From Lachnospiraceae bacterium (lineage in GTDB: Bacteria; Bacillota; Clostridia; Lachnospirales; Lachnospiraceae): a stretch of 64,000 bases of DNA. This document shows, piece by piece, positions 16,164-25,041 of the stretch. Both the position numbers and the translations under genes were made by a program. The stretch is taken from the NCBI GenBank assembly GCA_900772845.1, contig CAAGSD010000064.1:1-64000 (forward strand). The letters are read 5' to 3'. The notes under the pieces are model-generated. The model worked only from the letters and a program-made list of their open reading frames with translations. It did no database searches and had not been told where the DNA came from. The number at the start of each line of letters is the position of its first letter. The first letter of the stretch is position 1.

Positions 16164-16469
16164 TTATGCGTTAATCTTTTCGATCTTAACCTGAGTGTAT
16201 GCTTGTCTATGACCATTCTTCTTGTGGTAACCGGTTTTTCTCTTGTACTTGTATACAATAACCTTCTTACCTCTACCCTGCTCCATAACGGTTGCGGTAA
16301 CAGTTGCGTTAGCAACGTCAGCACCAACCTTGAGGGTATTGTCACTTACTGCGATCACCTGGTCAAAAGTAACAGTATTACCAGCCTCTGCATCGATCTT
16401 CTCAACTTTGATCACATCACCCTCAGAAACTTTGTACTGCTTTCCACCTGTTGCAATAATTGCGTACAT
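16164..16469 (-). CDS. rplU: 50S ribosomal protein L21
   Basis: 101 residues, full length: [25 protein letters not shown] at the start and the basic [23 protein letters not shown] at the end that contacts 23S rRNA. Strong AGGAGG 9 nt upstream. First gene of the operon, with a structured leader. Confidence 0.97.
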   Translation of the reverse strand: MYAIIATGGKQYKVSEGDVIKVEKIDAEAGNTVTFDQVIAVSDNTLKVGADVANATVTATVMEQGRGKKVIVYKYKRKTGYHKKNGHRQAYTQVKIEKINA

Positions 16470-16557
16470 AATAAGGCACCTCCTATTATTTACTCGCTAA
16501 CTTTGGTGGTGAAAGACCCTAAAATCCAACACACTTATACCTAGTTATGCGGCATAC
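16470..16557 (-). promoter_or_regulatory. Candidate L21 leader (autoregulatory 5' UTR)
   Basis: About 88 nt between the predicted start and the rplU ATG. Firmicutes L21 operons commonly carry a structured leader bound by a ribosomal protein. Here short pairings are visible (CGG-TATG-CCG near the 5' end, CTTT-CACCACC-AAAG in the middle) and the AGGAGG is close to the 3' end. I could not fold it fully, so the assignment rests mainly on position. Confidence 0.5.
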
Positions 16558-16563
16558 CGTAGT

Positions 16564-16592
16564 ATAATAACATGAGGTGCCCTGGTCGTCAA
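16564..16592 (-). promoter_or_regulatory. rplU operon promoter
   Basis: TTGACG (16592-16587), 17 bp, TATTAT (16569-16564) on the minus strand. The region just upstream is very A/T-rich (T-tracts at 16606-16626), resembling an UP element. Confidence 0.78.
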
Positions 16593-16648
16593 GATATAAT
16601 TAGATTTTTTTTGATTTTTTTTGAAAAAACACCAAATATTTCAGCTGC

Positions 16649-17293
16649 CTACTTTTCTAAAATATCTGCATTGTTCTTCTTCTCAAAGTCATCCACATAC
16701 TGAATGATCAGCTTTACAGTTCCATCAATGCCGAGAACGCTGCTGTTGATACAAAGATCATAGCTGTCGGCTCTGCCCCACTTCTTGGAAGAATAATAGT
16801 TGTAATAGCTCTGACGCTGTTTATCCTTCTTCGTGATCATTTCCTTTGCCTTGGCCTCCGTCAGATCATATCTGGTCATGATCCGTTTGGTCTTCACATC
16901 ATCATCACCGAAGATAAACAGGTTGATGCAGTTCTTGTAATCTGCCAGAGCGTAATCTGCACAACGGCCTACAATAACGCAGGGGCCTTCATCAGCGATC
17001 TTCTTGATCGTATCAAACTGTGCCAGAAATACCTTATGGCTGATAGGCATATCTACAAAAGAGGATGCATTGTAGCCGAAGGAATAAGTATCCATGACCA
17101 AATTGTACAGGAAGGAATTGGTAGGTCTTTCATCATGGTTCTGGATCATTTCCTCACAGAAACCACTTTCCTGTGCTGCTCTGGTAAGGAGTTCCTTGTC
17201 ATAGCATTTGATTCCATAATACTCTGCAACCTTTTCCCCAATTTCACGGCCTGCAGAACCAAACTGACGTCCAATGGTAATAATCGTATTCAT
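16649..17293 (-). CDS. Cytidylate kinase-like protein (second copy)
   Basis: 214 residues with the same architecture as the gene at 6142: P-loop variant GRQFGSAGREIGE, CYDKELL, VGRCADYALADY, KKDKQRQSYYNYY and SYDLCINSSVLG. An AAA_26 kinase-like protein of unproven substrate. The frame is open back to 17377, but that would run through the promoter. The ATG at 17293 (MNTIITI) is used, with a modest GCGGGTG upstream. Monocistronic. Confidence 0.82.
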   Translation of the reverse strand: MNTIITIGRQFGSAGREIGEKVAEYYGIKCYDKELLTRAAQESGFCEEMIQNHDERPTNSFLYNLVMDTYSFGYNASSFVDMPISHKVFLAQFDTIKKIADEGPCVIVGRCADYALADYKNCINLFIFGDDDVKTKRIMTRYDLTEAKAKEMITKKDKQRQSYYNYYSSKKWGRADSYDLCINSSVLGIDGTVKLIIQYVDDFEKKNNADILEK

Positions 17294-17344
17294 ACACACA
17301 CCCGCTTTCTGCTGTACTTGATAACTAGCATTTTTTGTATCTTC

Positions 17345-17373
17345 ATTATACGTGATATTCAACAAAAAATCAA
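17345..17373 (-). promoter_or_regulatory. Promoter of the second cytidylate kinase-like gene
   Basis: TTGATT (17373-17368), 17 bp, TATAAT (17350-17345). Its position rules out the longest open frame as the coding start. Confidence 0.75.
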
Positions 17374-17400
17374 CCAATTATCAGCTTTTTTAGTTGTTTA

Positions 17401-18294
17401 TCACCAATTATCCTGGGATGCATGCATTTTTTCCGCTATTTTCATTCCTTCTTCTGTCTGAGCCAGACCGCCTAACGCTGTTTCCCGCAGGGAAGCATCC
17501 ATTTTGTCTCCGACCTCTTTCATGGCATCCATAACCTGGTCTGGCGGAATCCGGCTTACGATTCCTGCCATTGCCATATCCGCACAGGCCATGGCATTCA
17601 CTGTGCCGATCACATTCCGTTTCACACAGGGAACCTCCACCAGTCCCGCCACCGGATCGCATACCAGTCCTAACAGATTTTTCATGGCCATGGCCGCTGC
17701 AGCAGCAATCTGCTCACAGCTGCCGCCCTGCAGATACGTCAGTGCCCCGGCTGCCATGGAACTGGCTGCTCCGATCTCCGCCTGGCATCCGCCCGCAGCA
17801 CCGCTGATGGACGAACGGGTGGCTATGATCTGCCCGATCCCGGCTGCCACATACATGGCCCGGAGAATTTTGTCCGTATCCTTGCTGCGCTTCTGAAAAT
17901 AGGGCACCAGCACTGCCGGCAATACTCCACAGGCACCCGCAGTAGGTGCCGCCACGATCCGTTTCATGCAGGCATTGGATTCTCCCATCTGTAACGCTCC
18001 CGCAATGCATTCGTCCACATATTCCCCGCACAATGACTCTTTGCCGGTATTATTGTTGGTATATTCTTCCATCCTTCTGCCATCACCGCCCACAAGACCG
18101 CTCGAGGACGTAAGATTCCCCTCATAGGTGGCAGCTGCAAGCAGCATGGCATCCCAGGCAGCCCGCATATGCTCCATACTGTCCTGCTCTGACACATTCC
18201 GCTCTGCCATATCGTCTTCCAGGATCACCTGCCAGAATTCTTTTTCTTCCATATGACATTTCTGTAATACCTGCTCAAATGACTGATAGGACAT
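17401..18294 (-). CDS. sdaAA: L-serine dehydratase, iron-sulfur type, alpha subunit
   Basis: 297 residues. The alpha chain of the [4Fe-4S] enzyme that turns L-serine into pyruvate and ammonia. Motifs: SSSGLVGGDGRRM, the cluster-binding cysteines in APTAGACGVLP, LVCDPVAGLVEVPC, and SGAAGGCQAEIG. It is translated right after the beta subunit: GGAGG overlaps the sdaAB stop. The split alpha/beta form is usual in Clostridia and Bacilli. Confidence 0.96.
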   Translation of the reverse strand: MSYQSFEQVLQKCHMEEKEFWQVILEDDMAERNVSEQDSMEHMRAAWDAMLLAAATYEGNLTSSSGLVGGDGRRMEEYTNNNTGKESLCGEYVDECIAGALQMGESNACMKRIVAAPTAGACGVLPAVLVPYFQKRSKDTDKILRAMYVAAGIGQIIATRSSISGAAGGCQAEIGAASSMAAGALTYLQGGSCEQIAAAAAMAMKNLLGLVCDPVAGLVEVPCVKRNVIGTVNAMACADMAMAGIVSRIPPDQVMDAMKEVGDKMDASLRETALGGLAQTEEGMKIAEKMHASQDNW

Positions 18295-18296
18295 AG

Positions 18297-18959
18297 TTAC
18301 TCCTCCACGTTAATATAGGTCACCTTAATGATACCATCCAGATGTTCCAGCCAGGCCACAGATTCTTGCGGCACTTCCTGATCCGTCTCTATGACCATGA
18401 CGGCATAACCGCCCCGCTTATCCCGGTAAAGCTGCAGTGTGGCAATATTTACGCTTCTTTCCGCCAGCATGGAAGTCACCTGTGCCACATGTCCCGGCTG
18501 ATCCACGTTGTGTACGATCAAAGTCGGCTTTTCCGCAGAGAAATTCACCTCAATCCCGTCCAGTTTGGCGATCAGGATCCGGCCGCCACCAATAGAAGCC
18601 GCCTGCACTTCTATTTTCCGCCCATGTTCTCCAGTCAGCCTGAGAACCGCCGTATTAGGATGGGCATCTTTCAGGGTAATGGTGGAAAAAGAGAATTCCA
18701 TCCCAGCTTTTTCCGCCAGTTCGAAGCTTGTGGGAATCCGGATGTCATCCGGCCGCATTCCCAACAGACCTGCGATCAGTGCCTTATCCGTGCCATGTCC
18801 GATGCCCGTAGCAGCAAAGGAACCATGCAGAAGGATTTCTGCCTTCACTACATGGTCCTGAAGTAATTTTCCTGAAATATAACCGATGCGGACTGCTCCG
18901 GCAGTATGGGAACTGCTGGGGCCGACCATAACGGGTCCTAAAATATCAAACAGATTCAT
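18297..18959 (-). CDS. sdaAB: L-serine dehydratase, iron-sulfur type, beta subunit
   Basis: 220 residues. N-terminal SDH-beta domain (FDILGPVMVGPSSSHTAGAVRIG) and a C-terminal ACT domain (LIVHNVDQPGHVAQVTSMLAE) that is the likely serine-sensing region. The ATG at 18959 with TGAGG 5 nt upstream is preferred over a GTG at 18977, which would overlap the stop of the upstream pseudouridine synthase. Confidence 0.95.
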   Translation of the reverse strand: MNLFDILGPVMVGPSSSHTAGAVRIGYISGKLLQDHVVKAEILLHGSFAATGIGHGTDKALIAGLLGMRPDDIRIPTSFELAEKAGMEFSFSTITLKDAHPNTAVLRLTGEHGRKIEVQAASIGGGRILIAKLDGIEVNFSAEKPTLIVHNVDQPGHVAQVTSMLAERSVNIATLQLYRDKRGGYAVMVIETDQEVPQESVAWLEHLDGIIKVTYINVEE

Positions 18960-18973
18960 AAGCGCCTCATTTC

Positions 18974-19885
18974 TCACCCTAACACCGTCAGAAGATGTTC
19001 AAAATATTCCGGCAGCGGTGCATCGATCTCCAGATATTCTCCCGTGGTGGGATGGATAAATCCCAACGTCTTTGCATGGAGCGTCTGTCCCTGCAATTTA
19101 AAAGGGCTTTTCCGGTTGGAATAGACCTCATCTCCCAAAAGGGGATGTCCGATACTGGCCATATGCACACGGATCTGATGGGTCCTTCCGGTCTCTAACA
19201 CACATTCTATATAAGTATATCCCTGAAACCTCTGTAATACCCGGTAATGGGTCACTGCCCTTTTTCCGTTCTGATGATTCACCGCCATTTTCTTCCGGTC
19301 GTTCGGATGTCTGCCGATAGGCTGGTCGATGGTGCCTTCCTCCTGCTGCAGTTCCCCGAAGCAGATGGCCCGGTATCGACGGTTGATGGAATGTTCTTTT
19401 AATTGTTCCGCAATGCAGCGATGGGCTTTGTCATTTTTGCAGGCAATGACGGATCCTGTGGTATCTCTGTCAATGCGGTGCACGATGCCGGGACGCAGCA
19501 CTCCGTTGATCCCCGACAATTCTTTGCCGCAATGATACATCAGTGCATTGACTAACGTCCCGCTATAATGTCCCGCCGCCGGATGTACCACCATCCCCTT
19601 GGGCTTATTCACCACGATCAGATCCGCATCTTCATACAAAATATCTAACGGAATATTCTCCGGCTCAATATCCGGCTCCACAGACTCCGGAACAGAAAAT
19701 ACTACTTCGTCCTCACATTTGACACGATAGCTTCCCTTTGCCGGTTTTCCGTTGATCAGCACATTTCCGTCTTTGATCAGCTTCTGGATAAACGAACGGG
19801 ACAGATTCTCCACCAGCAGACTCATACATTTGTCGATCCGTTCTTCTTCCATTTCTTCCGTTATCTGAAATCGGAGTTCTTCCAT
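18974..19885 (-). CDS. RluA/RluD-family 23S rRNA pseudouridine synthase
   Basis: 303 residues: S4 RNA-binding domain at 12-70 (RIDKCMSLLVENLSRSFIQKLI, DGNVLING), then the catalytic domain with the aspartate motif HRIDRDTTGSVIACKN and the C-terminal GRTHQIRVHMASIGHPLLGD. Homologs modify uridines in helix 69 of 23S rRNA, though the target here is inferred. TAATG overlap with the lspA stop. The lspA-rluD pair is standard in Firmicutes. Confidence 0.95.
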   Translation of the reverse strand: MEELRFQITEEMEEERIDKCMSLLVENLSRSFIQKLIKDGNVLINGKPAKGSYRVKCEDEVVFSVPESVEPDIEPENIPLDILYEDADLIVVNKPKGMVVHPAAGHYSGTLVNALMYHCGKELSGINGVLRPGIVHRIDRDTTGSVIACKNDKAHRCIAEQLKEHSINRRYRAICFGELQQEEGTIDQPIGRHPNDRKKMAVNHQNGKRAVTHYRVLQRFQGYTYIECVLETGRTHQIRVHMASIGHPLLGDEVYSNRKSPFKLQGQTLHAKTLGFIHPTTGEYLEIDAPLPEYFEHLLTVLG

Positions 19886-20424
19886 TATTTCATCTCCCGA
19901 TAACGATTCTGCTTAAAGTTCAGAAATTCAAGATCTTTCTCCTTGTAAACAAACAAAAACAAAATAAAAAGACCGATAGTAGCCACTACCACATAAATAT
20001 CCGCCACATTAAAGATTGGATAGTTGATCAGTACAAAGGAGATAAAATCCACCACATAATCCAGTCGGAATCTGTCGATCATATTGCCGATGCCTCCGGC
20101 AATGATCACTGCCAGCAGCACATGAACGATCCGGAATTTCTTCTGTTCCGGAAGTTTAAACAAAAAGAACAACAGTACCGCCAGAAATACGATTCCCACA
20201 AACAGAATAAATACTTTCTGATTTTGCAGCATACCAAATGCTGATCCCCGGTTCTCCAGATATTGTAATTCCAGCACACCGTCAATGATCACATAGGCTG
20301 GCTGGTTCTTCAGATGCACCACTGCCAGATGCTTGGTAAACTGATCCAGTACCAGAAGCACGATAGCAATCAAGACATCTATCATCAACATAACAACACG
20401 ACTACTCTTCTTTTCCTTATTCAT
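19885..20424 (-). CDS. lspA: Lipoprotein signal peptidase
   Basis: 179 residues and four membrane helices. The catalytic aspartates lie in GGIGNMIDRFR-DYVVDF and FNVADI, and the other family blocks VLDQFTKHL and ENRGSAFGML are present. It cleaves prolipoprotein signals before the lipidated cysteine and serves LivJ and other lipoproteins here. The ATG at 20424 (GAGG 6 nt upstream) overlaps the aroB stop by 8 bp. The longer frame is an aroB shadow. Confidence 0.96.
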   Translation of the reverse strand: MNKEKKSSRVVMLMIDVLIAIVLLVLDQFTKHLAVVHLKNQPAYVIIDGVLELQYLENRGSAFGMLQNQKVFILFVGIVFLAVLLFFLFKLPEQKKFRIVHVLLAVIIAGGIGNMIDRFRLDYVVDFISFVLINYPIFNVADIYVVVATIGLFILFLFVYKEKDLEFLNFKQNRYREMK

Positions 20425-21526
20425 GAGCATCCTCTTCACTAAAATTGATTTCTTCGACGGCAGCCAGAATCTCTTCATCCGTAACGGTTCTGTCGATAAC
20501 TGCTTTTCCAATCTTTTTTAACAGAATGAACTTGATCGTTCCCGCCTCCATCTTTTTATCTGACTTCGTAAGCTTCAGAATCTCCTGTGGATCAATATCG
20601 TCCACGGAAATCGGCAGATAAAAGGGTACAAACATATCGCGGATCTCGTAGAATTCTTCCATGCTCAGCATTTCCTTTTTCCAGGAAATATAAGCTGCAG
20701 CCACGGTACCAAGTGCCACACATTCGCCGTGATACAGCTCAAAATTCTTATATTTCTCGATGGCATGGCCGATGGTATGCCCCAGATTTAAGAGTGCTCT
20801 GTCTCCCTGCTCGGTAGGATCCTTTTCCACCACCATTTTCTTGATGGAGCAGGTACGGATCACCATTTCTTCCAGGGTATTCAGATCCCGCTCACAGATC
20901 TCATACATATTCTCGATCAGCCACTCATAGAAGGGGGCATCCTTGATCAATGCAGATTTCATTACTTCCGCAAATCCAGAATAGAACTGTCTCTCTTCCA
21001 GTGTCTTTAATACGGACAGATTCATATACACCAGCCTGGGCATTTTAAATGCACCCACCATATTTTTATAACTGTCAAAATCAACACCTGTCTTACCACC
21101 GATAGAGCTGTCTGCCTGCGCCAGCAATGTGGTAGGGATCTGTACGAAGTCAATACCTCTTAAATAGGTAGCCGCCACAAATCCGGTCAGATCTCCACAG
21201 ACGCCTCCGCCCAATGCCAGCAGCATGTCCTTTCTGTCAAAGCCTTCTTCGATCAGAAAACGGTACACATCTTTCACGGTATCCAGATTCTTGTGTTCTT
21301 CTCCGGCAGGGAACACATATTTCACAGCCTTACGGCATTTTCCCTCCAGGAGCTTAAGAATCTGTGACGCATACAGACCGTCTACGGTGGAATCCGTCAC
21401 AATGCATAATCTCTTATCTGCCGCACCAAGCTCAGCCAGTTCTTCCCACAGGCCATCAAAGGACTGCTGGAATACAATATCATAGCATGGCTTTTTGTTA
21501 TAAAGCACCGGTAATCTTTGTGCCAT
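20417..21526 (-). CDS. aroB: 3-dehydroquinate synthase
   Basis: 369 residues. Second step of the shikimate pathway, cytoplasmic, NAD+ and divalent-metal dependent. Motifs: GGGVCGDLTGFVAATYLRGI with the following IPTTLLAQADSSIGGKTGVD, and the zinc-ligand segments LLNLGHTIGHAIE and HGECVALG. Start ATG at 21526 with AAGGG 8 nt upstream. The GTG at 21535 is inside that site. First gene of aroB-lspA-rluD-sdaAB-sdaAA. Confidence 0.96.
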   Translation of the reverse strand: MAQRLPVLYNKKPCYDIVFQQSFDGLWEELAELGAADKRLCIVTDSTVDGLYASQILKLLEGKCRKAVKYVFPAGEEHKNLDTVKDVYRFLIEEGFDRKDMLLALGGGVCGDLTGFVAATYLRGIDFVQIPTTLLAQADSSIGGKTGVDFDSYKNMVGAFKMPRLVYMNLSVLKTLEERQFYSGFAEVMKSALIKDAPFYEWLIENMYEICERDLNTLEEMVIRTCSIKKMVVEKDPTEQGDRALLNLGHTIGHAIEKYKNFELYHGECVALGTVAAAYISWKKEMLSMEEFYEIRDMFVPFYLPISVDDIDPQEILKLTKSDKKMEAGTIKFILLKKIGKAVIDRTVTDEEILAAVEEINFSEEDAHE

Positions 21527-21584
21527 GTTCTTCACCCTTCAGTTCGCAGTGAACTGTTCTTTCTGTATAATTTATAGCTGTTTT

Positions 21585-21617
21585 TAAAAAACTTCCTGCG
21601 GTCACCCACAGGAAGTT
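21585..21617 (-). terminator. Terminator after sepF
   Basis: AACTTCCTG (21590-21598) pairs with CAGGAAGTT (21609-21617), followed on the minus strand by a T-run. It separates sepF from aroB. Confidence 0.82.
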
Positions 21618-21632
21618 ATCTTCTTATGACTT

Positions 21633-22169
21633 TTATGACATTCCGTTGTTAATCGGCATCTCAAAGGATCCTGCACCGCCGAAAATATCCTGAAAATCAC
21701 CGGAGATATCTACACTGGCTGGTGTGATAATGAAAATATAATGTGATATTTTCTGTAAATTACCTGAAATTGCAAAGCAGGAACCAGATGTAAAATCAAT
21801 GATTCTCTGTGCAATATCTACATCCAGGCCTTCCAGGTTCAGGACAACGGTCCGGTTCGCCAGCAATGTCTCTGTGATCTCTCTGGCATCTTCCACGGAA
21901 GTCGGTTTGATCACGCAGACCTCCATACCTGTGCCCGGCATCTTTTTCGTTACAGAACGATGAATCGGAGTTACTTTAGGCTGTGTAGAACGTTTACTCT
22001 TTTCTTCCAGATCATCGTCATCCGCAGTCTGCTGTCTGCTCTTGGCAGGGCTGAATTTCTTCACAGGTTCTACTTCTTCCTCATCATCCAGATAATCATC
22101 ATCATAGAAACCTTCATCCTCTTCATCATTCAGTTTCATATAATTCAGAAATTTATCCATTACACCCAT
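21633..22169 (-). CDS. sepF: Cell division protein SepF
   Basis: 178 residues: N-terminal amphipathic membrane anchor (MGVMDKFLNYMKL), a long acidic linker (about residues 15-75, DDDYLDDEEEVEP), then the SepF fold (KPTSVEDAREITETLLANRTVVLNLEGLDVDIAQRIIDFTSG). It links FtsZ filaments to the membrane. AAAGGAG 9 nt upstream of the ATG. The yggS-sepF order is the usual Firmicutes division context. Confidence 0.95.
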   Translation of the reverse strand: MGVMDKFLNYMKLNDEEDEGFYDDDYLDDEEEVEPVKKFSPAKSRQQTADDDDLEEKSKRSTQPKVTPIHRSVTKKMPGTGMEVCVIKPTSVEDAREITETLLANRTVVLNLEGLDVDIAQRIIDFTSGSCFAISGNLQKISHYIFIITPASVDISGDFQDIFGGAGSFEMPINNGMS

Positions 22170-22194
22170 GTTGCGTGTCTCCTTTTATATCATT

Positions 22195-22917
22195 CTATAT
22201 GGTCTTACTATAATCCCTTTCACCGAAAATGCCGGTTCCTACCCGGACAATGGTGGAACCCTCTTCCGTTGCCACCGTATAATCGCCTGTCATTCCCATG
22301 GAAAGAATACTCATAGAAACATTATCAATGTTTTTATTTCCGATGTCAACAGCTAATTGCCGGAGTTTCTGAAAATATGTTCTGTTTTCTTCTGCATTTT
22401 CTACAAAAGGAGCAATCGTCATCAGGCCTTTGATATGAATTGCAGGTAATAATGCAATGCTCCGGACAAGTTCCGTCGTTTCCTCTACCGTTGTGCCGAA
22501 TTTACTCTCTTCCTGCGCCACATTTACCTCAATCAGGATATTTACTTCTGTCTGCTTTTTGACAGCTTCTCTGCTGATCTCTTCCGCCAGACGGAGACTG
22601 TCTACGCTATGGATCAGATATACCTTGTCTACAATGTATTTTACCTTGTTGCGCTGCAAATGTCCGATCATATGCCAGCGGATATCTGACGGCAGCTGTG
22701 GTATTTTATCTACCAGTTCCTGTACCTTATTCTCACCAAAATCTCTGGCACCTGCCTGGTAGACATCCAAAAGCATGTCCACAGGCTTGGTCTTACTGAC
22801 TGCTAAAAGAGTTACATCCTGCTCGTTTCTTCCCGCTGTTTCACAGGCCTTTCGGATGTTTTCTTTTACTCTTCTGTAATTTTCTCCCAGTCGTTCGCTC
22901 TGTTTCATTTCTTCCAT
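22195..22917 (-). CDS. YggS-family PLP homeostasis protein
   Basis: About 240 residues of the alanine-racemase-like single-domain fold. The PLP lysine is in LLAVSKTKPVD and the following ARDFGENKVQELVDKIPQL and WHMIGHLQRNKVKYIV are classic. C-terminal SMGMTGDYTVATEEGSTIVRVGTGIFG binds the phosphate. It buffers pyridoxal phosphate and has no racemase activity. ATGs at 22929, 22917 and 22908 are possible. The middle one is used because the ribosome site abuts the first. Confidence 0.92.
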   Translation of the reverse strand: MEEMKQSERLGENYRRVKENIRKACETAGRNEQDVTLLAVSKTKPVDMLLDVYQAGARDFGENKVQELVDKIPQLPSDIRWHMIGHLQRNKVKYIVDKVYLIHSVDSLRLAEEISREAVKKQTEVNILIEVNVAQEESKFGTTVEETTELVRSIALLPAIHIKGLMTIAPFVENAEENRTYFQKLRQLAVDIGNKNIDNVSMSILSMGMTGDYTVATEEGSTIVRVGTGIFGERDYSKTI

Positions 22918-22947
22918 GGGACTTTCCATCCTTTCCTGTCGATCTTT

Positions 22948-24537
22948 TTATGCCTCCGGAACTGTGCTGCTTTCCGGTTCCGCACTGCCCGTTACAGTCT
23001 CTTCCGGCTGTGTCCCGCCTGTTTCTTCGGTAGTCTGTGTGGGCGCTTCCTCCGGATTCTCATCATCGCCTGTCTGTTCTGTTGTCTCCGGAGTTCCAGT
23101 GGCTGCGGTATCCGTCTTATTGATATCTGTTTTCTTAATATTGGTAATAATCTGGTCATCAGACACAGCAGCCCCATCCAGGACAATGTAATCATATACA
23201 TTAAGTCCATAGGTCGTATTGGCTTTTACAATAGCATATTCATCGTTCTGGTATAAAATATTGATCTGTTTGAAATCCGCATATCCTTTGTTGACGTTAT
23301 ACACGCCGATCAGCGTTGCACGCTTGCTAACCGTATACGTCTCCTGACTGTCTGTTTTATACAGAATATCTCCTGTTTTCAACACAGATGTGTCCATATA
23401 ATAGACGCCTTCTGTCTCATCATAGCTATAGGCACCCGTTTCCACAAACTCACTGGAGATATCTCCGTTATCAAGGTAGCATTGTCTGAGCACTCCCTGG
23501 GTTCCTGTGTTCTCATTCGTCGTAACGAAATCTTCGTCTATCAGGAAAAATTCCTTCTCCACAATAGAGGAATTCGGGATCTTCAGTCCGGTTTCATCGT
23601 TCAGGATCAGCTCAATATCCAGAAACCGGTCAGATACAAAGGTAACCATGGAATTCGTAAATGTCAGGGACAGAAAAGTATTGCCATCGCTGCCCGTAAA
23701 AAGCTGCGCCTTTCCCCAGGATTCATACTGATTCTTCAGAAAACGTACTTTCACATAATCTTCCTGCTGGATCTCGGCTCCCCTCTCTGCATCTATAGGA
23801 ATGACCACCGACCAGTTTTCATCGGTAGACAGCTTGTATACCGGATCGCCTACCGCCATCAGTTCATTTCCCAGCATCTGCTTTTTTTCATAATTCTTAT
23901 CGTCAAATACTTCCGCAGTTACCGCCTCTGCTGTCAGATCTTCATACCCGTCCGTCCAATAAGCCACAATTCCGGTTGTCGGTGCATAACAAAAATTTAC
24001 AATATTGGCAGTGGAACCATTGTTTTCGTTTTCAATACTTTGCAGCATATTTACATTAGCCAGCTTTAATACTGTATTTTTTAAAGAATATTTGAAATCA
24101 TAGGTATTTTCATAGTTTTTATCATCATACCCATGTATAAAATTCACAATTTCATTTCGAAACTCAGAGAGTTCCTGATTGCTCAGCGTATTTTCGCCAA
24201 GGTTGGCATCCTCCAGTTCTTCCGTCAGGCGCCCGGTCTCATCCACAATATATACCGTATCACCTTTAGCAACTCTCTCTCCCTCTCTGGCATAGAAATT
24301 GACATATCCGGCAGTATCCGTATTCACAACAGTCTCACTGCGTACCGCTATTCCCCTGTAAATATTATTGGTCGCCAGAGAACCTTCTGTAACTTCATAG
24401 CGGACAATATGATCCGTCTGAAAATACATGATCACACAAATGATCACATAAATAAAAACAGCGCCAAAAATAAGCATACCAATATTGAGGTTTAAAGGTT
24501 TTCTATATTTCTTCACTTTTTTCTGTTGTTCTGCCAT
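22948..24537 (-). CDS. HlyD-like membrane-anchored protein with acidic Thr-rich tail
   Basis: 529 residues: short basic N-terminus (KKVKKYRKPLN), one membrane helix (IGMLIFGAVFIYVIICVIMYF), and an extracytoplasmic part. The first stretch resembles a biotinyl-lipoyl/HlyD adaptor (GIAVRSETVVNTDTAGYVNFYAREGERVAKGDTVYIVDETG). The last about 60 residues are low-complexity, rich in Thr, Glu, Pro and Gly. No transporter gene is adjacent. It sits directly upstream of yggS-sepF, so a role at the division site is possible but unproven. AGGAGG 7 nt before the ATG at 24537. Confidence 0.72.
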   Translation of the reverse strand: MAEQQKKVKKYRKPLNLNIGMLIFGAVFIYVIICVIMYFQTDHIVRYEVTEGSLATNNIYRGIAVRSETVVNTDTAGYVNFYAREGERVAKGDTVYIVDETGRLTEELEDANLGENTLSNQELSEFRNEIVNFIHGYDDKNYENTYDFKYSLKNTVLKLANVNMLQSIENENNGSTANIVNFCYAPTTGIVAYWTDGYEDLTAEAVTAEVFDDKNYEKKQMLGNELMAVGDPVYKLSTDENWSVVIPIDAERGAEIQQEDYVKVRFLKNQYESWGKAQLFTGSDGNTFLSLTFTNSMVTFVSDRFLDIELILNDETGLKIPNSSIVEKEFFLIDEDFVTTNENTGTQGVLRQCYLDNGDISSEFVETGAYSYDETEGVYYMDTSVLKTGDILYKTDSQETYTVSKRATLIGVYNVNKGYADFKQINILYQNDEYAIVKANTTYGLNVYDYIVLDGAAVSDDQIITNIKKTDINKTDTAATGTPETTEQTGDDENPEEAPTQTTEETGGTQPEETVTGSAEPESSTVPEA

Positions 24538-24566
24538 TGGAAAACCTCCTTTCCTCCCGTACATTT

Positions 24567-24596
24567 GAGAAGCCCCGGTTGACTCCGAGGCTTCTC
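24567..24596 (-). promoter_or_regulatory. Intergenic stem-loop upstream of the HlyD-like gene
   Basis: GAGAAGCC...GGCTTCTC arms (24567-24574 and 24589-24596) extended by CCGG/CCGA-type pairing, without a following T-run on either strand. It may be an RNA-processing or translation-control hairpin, or a weak terminator of the P-loop gene. Confidence 0.45.
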
Positions 24597-24621
24597 ATAA
24601 GTAAAACTATAATACATTCTT

Positions 24622-25041
24622 TTACAAAGATACAATAATCTTATCCTTTACAGACTCCGGTAATTCGGACTCGTCCTTTGATACACTGAGGATAAAATCA
24701 ATCTGGAAGAAATCACTCATTCTGTCCAGCTTTTCAATAACTGCAGAAATATCTTTATCTTCCAAAGCTGCGATTTTCAAAAAGCTGTCAAAATACATCT
24801 GCTCCAGATCATGATCCTGAGAAATGATGCCGCATACAAATCCCAAAAACTCGCTTTCATTCTCGATCATGTAGCGGGAAACGTCAATAAGACGCACCTT
24901 ATTGTTCAGTTCATACATGTGTTTCGTGCTTTTATCCAGATATACGATACTGCCCGAAATTTCCTTTACCTCGCTGTTTACTTTGTCCAACAACTGTTTT
25001 GTCTTGCCCTTACCCTTTTTGCCTACAATTAACTGAACCAT
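24622..25041 (-). CDS. Small P-loop protein, function unknown
   Basis: 139 residues opening with a Walker A-like loop, VGKKGKGKTKQLLDKV, then IVYLDKSTKHMYEL, a possible hydrophobic strand-plus-Asp. No other ATPase motifs were recognised. The rest is acidic and helical, ending ESVKDKIIVSL. Similar short proteins in Firmicutes are sometimes labelled PilT-like without evidence. AGGAGGG lies 9 nt before the ATG. It is transcribed toward the HlyD-like and sepF genes. Confidence 0.68.
   Translation of the reverse strand: MVQLIVGKKGKGKTKQLLDKVNSEVKEISGSIVYLDKSTKHMYELNNKVRLIDVSRYMIENESEFLGFVCGIISQDHDLEQMYFDSFLKIAALEDKDISAVIEKLDRMSDFFQIDFILSVSKDESELPESVKDKIIVSL

Noticed and set aside
16475..16581. 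GAGGTGCC (16574-16581) is an exact complement of the rplU ribosome-site region (16475-16482), which looked like a sequestering stem.
   Set aside because: It falls inside the spacer of the TTGACG-17-TATTAT promoter, so it should not be in the mRNA. It would matter only if transcription starts further upstream.
24567..24596. Stem-loop as a terminator of the P-loop gene.
   Set aside because: No T-run follows on either strand. Kept only as a structured element of unknown role.
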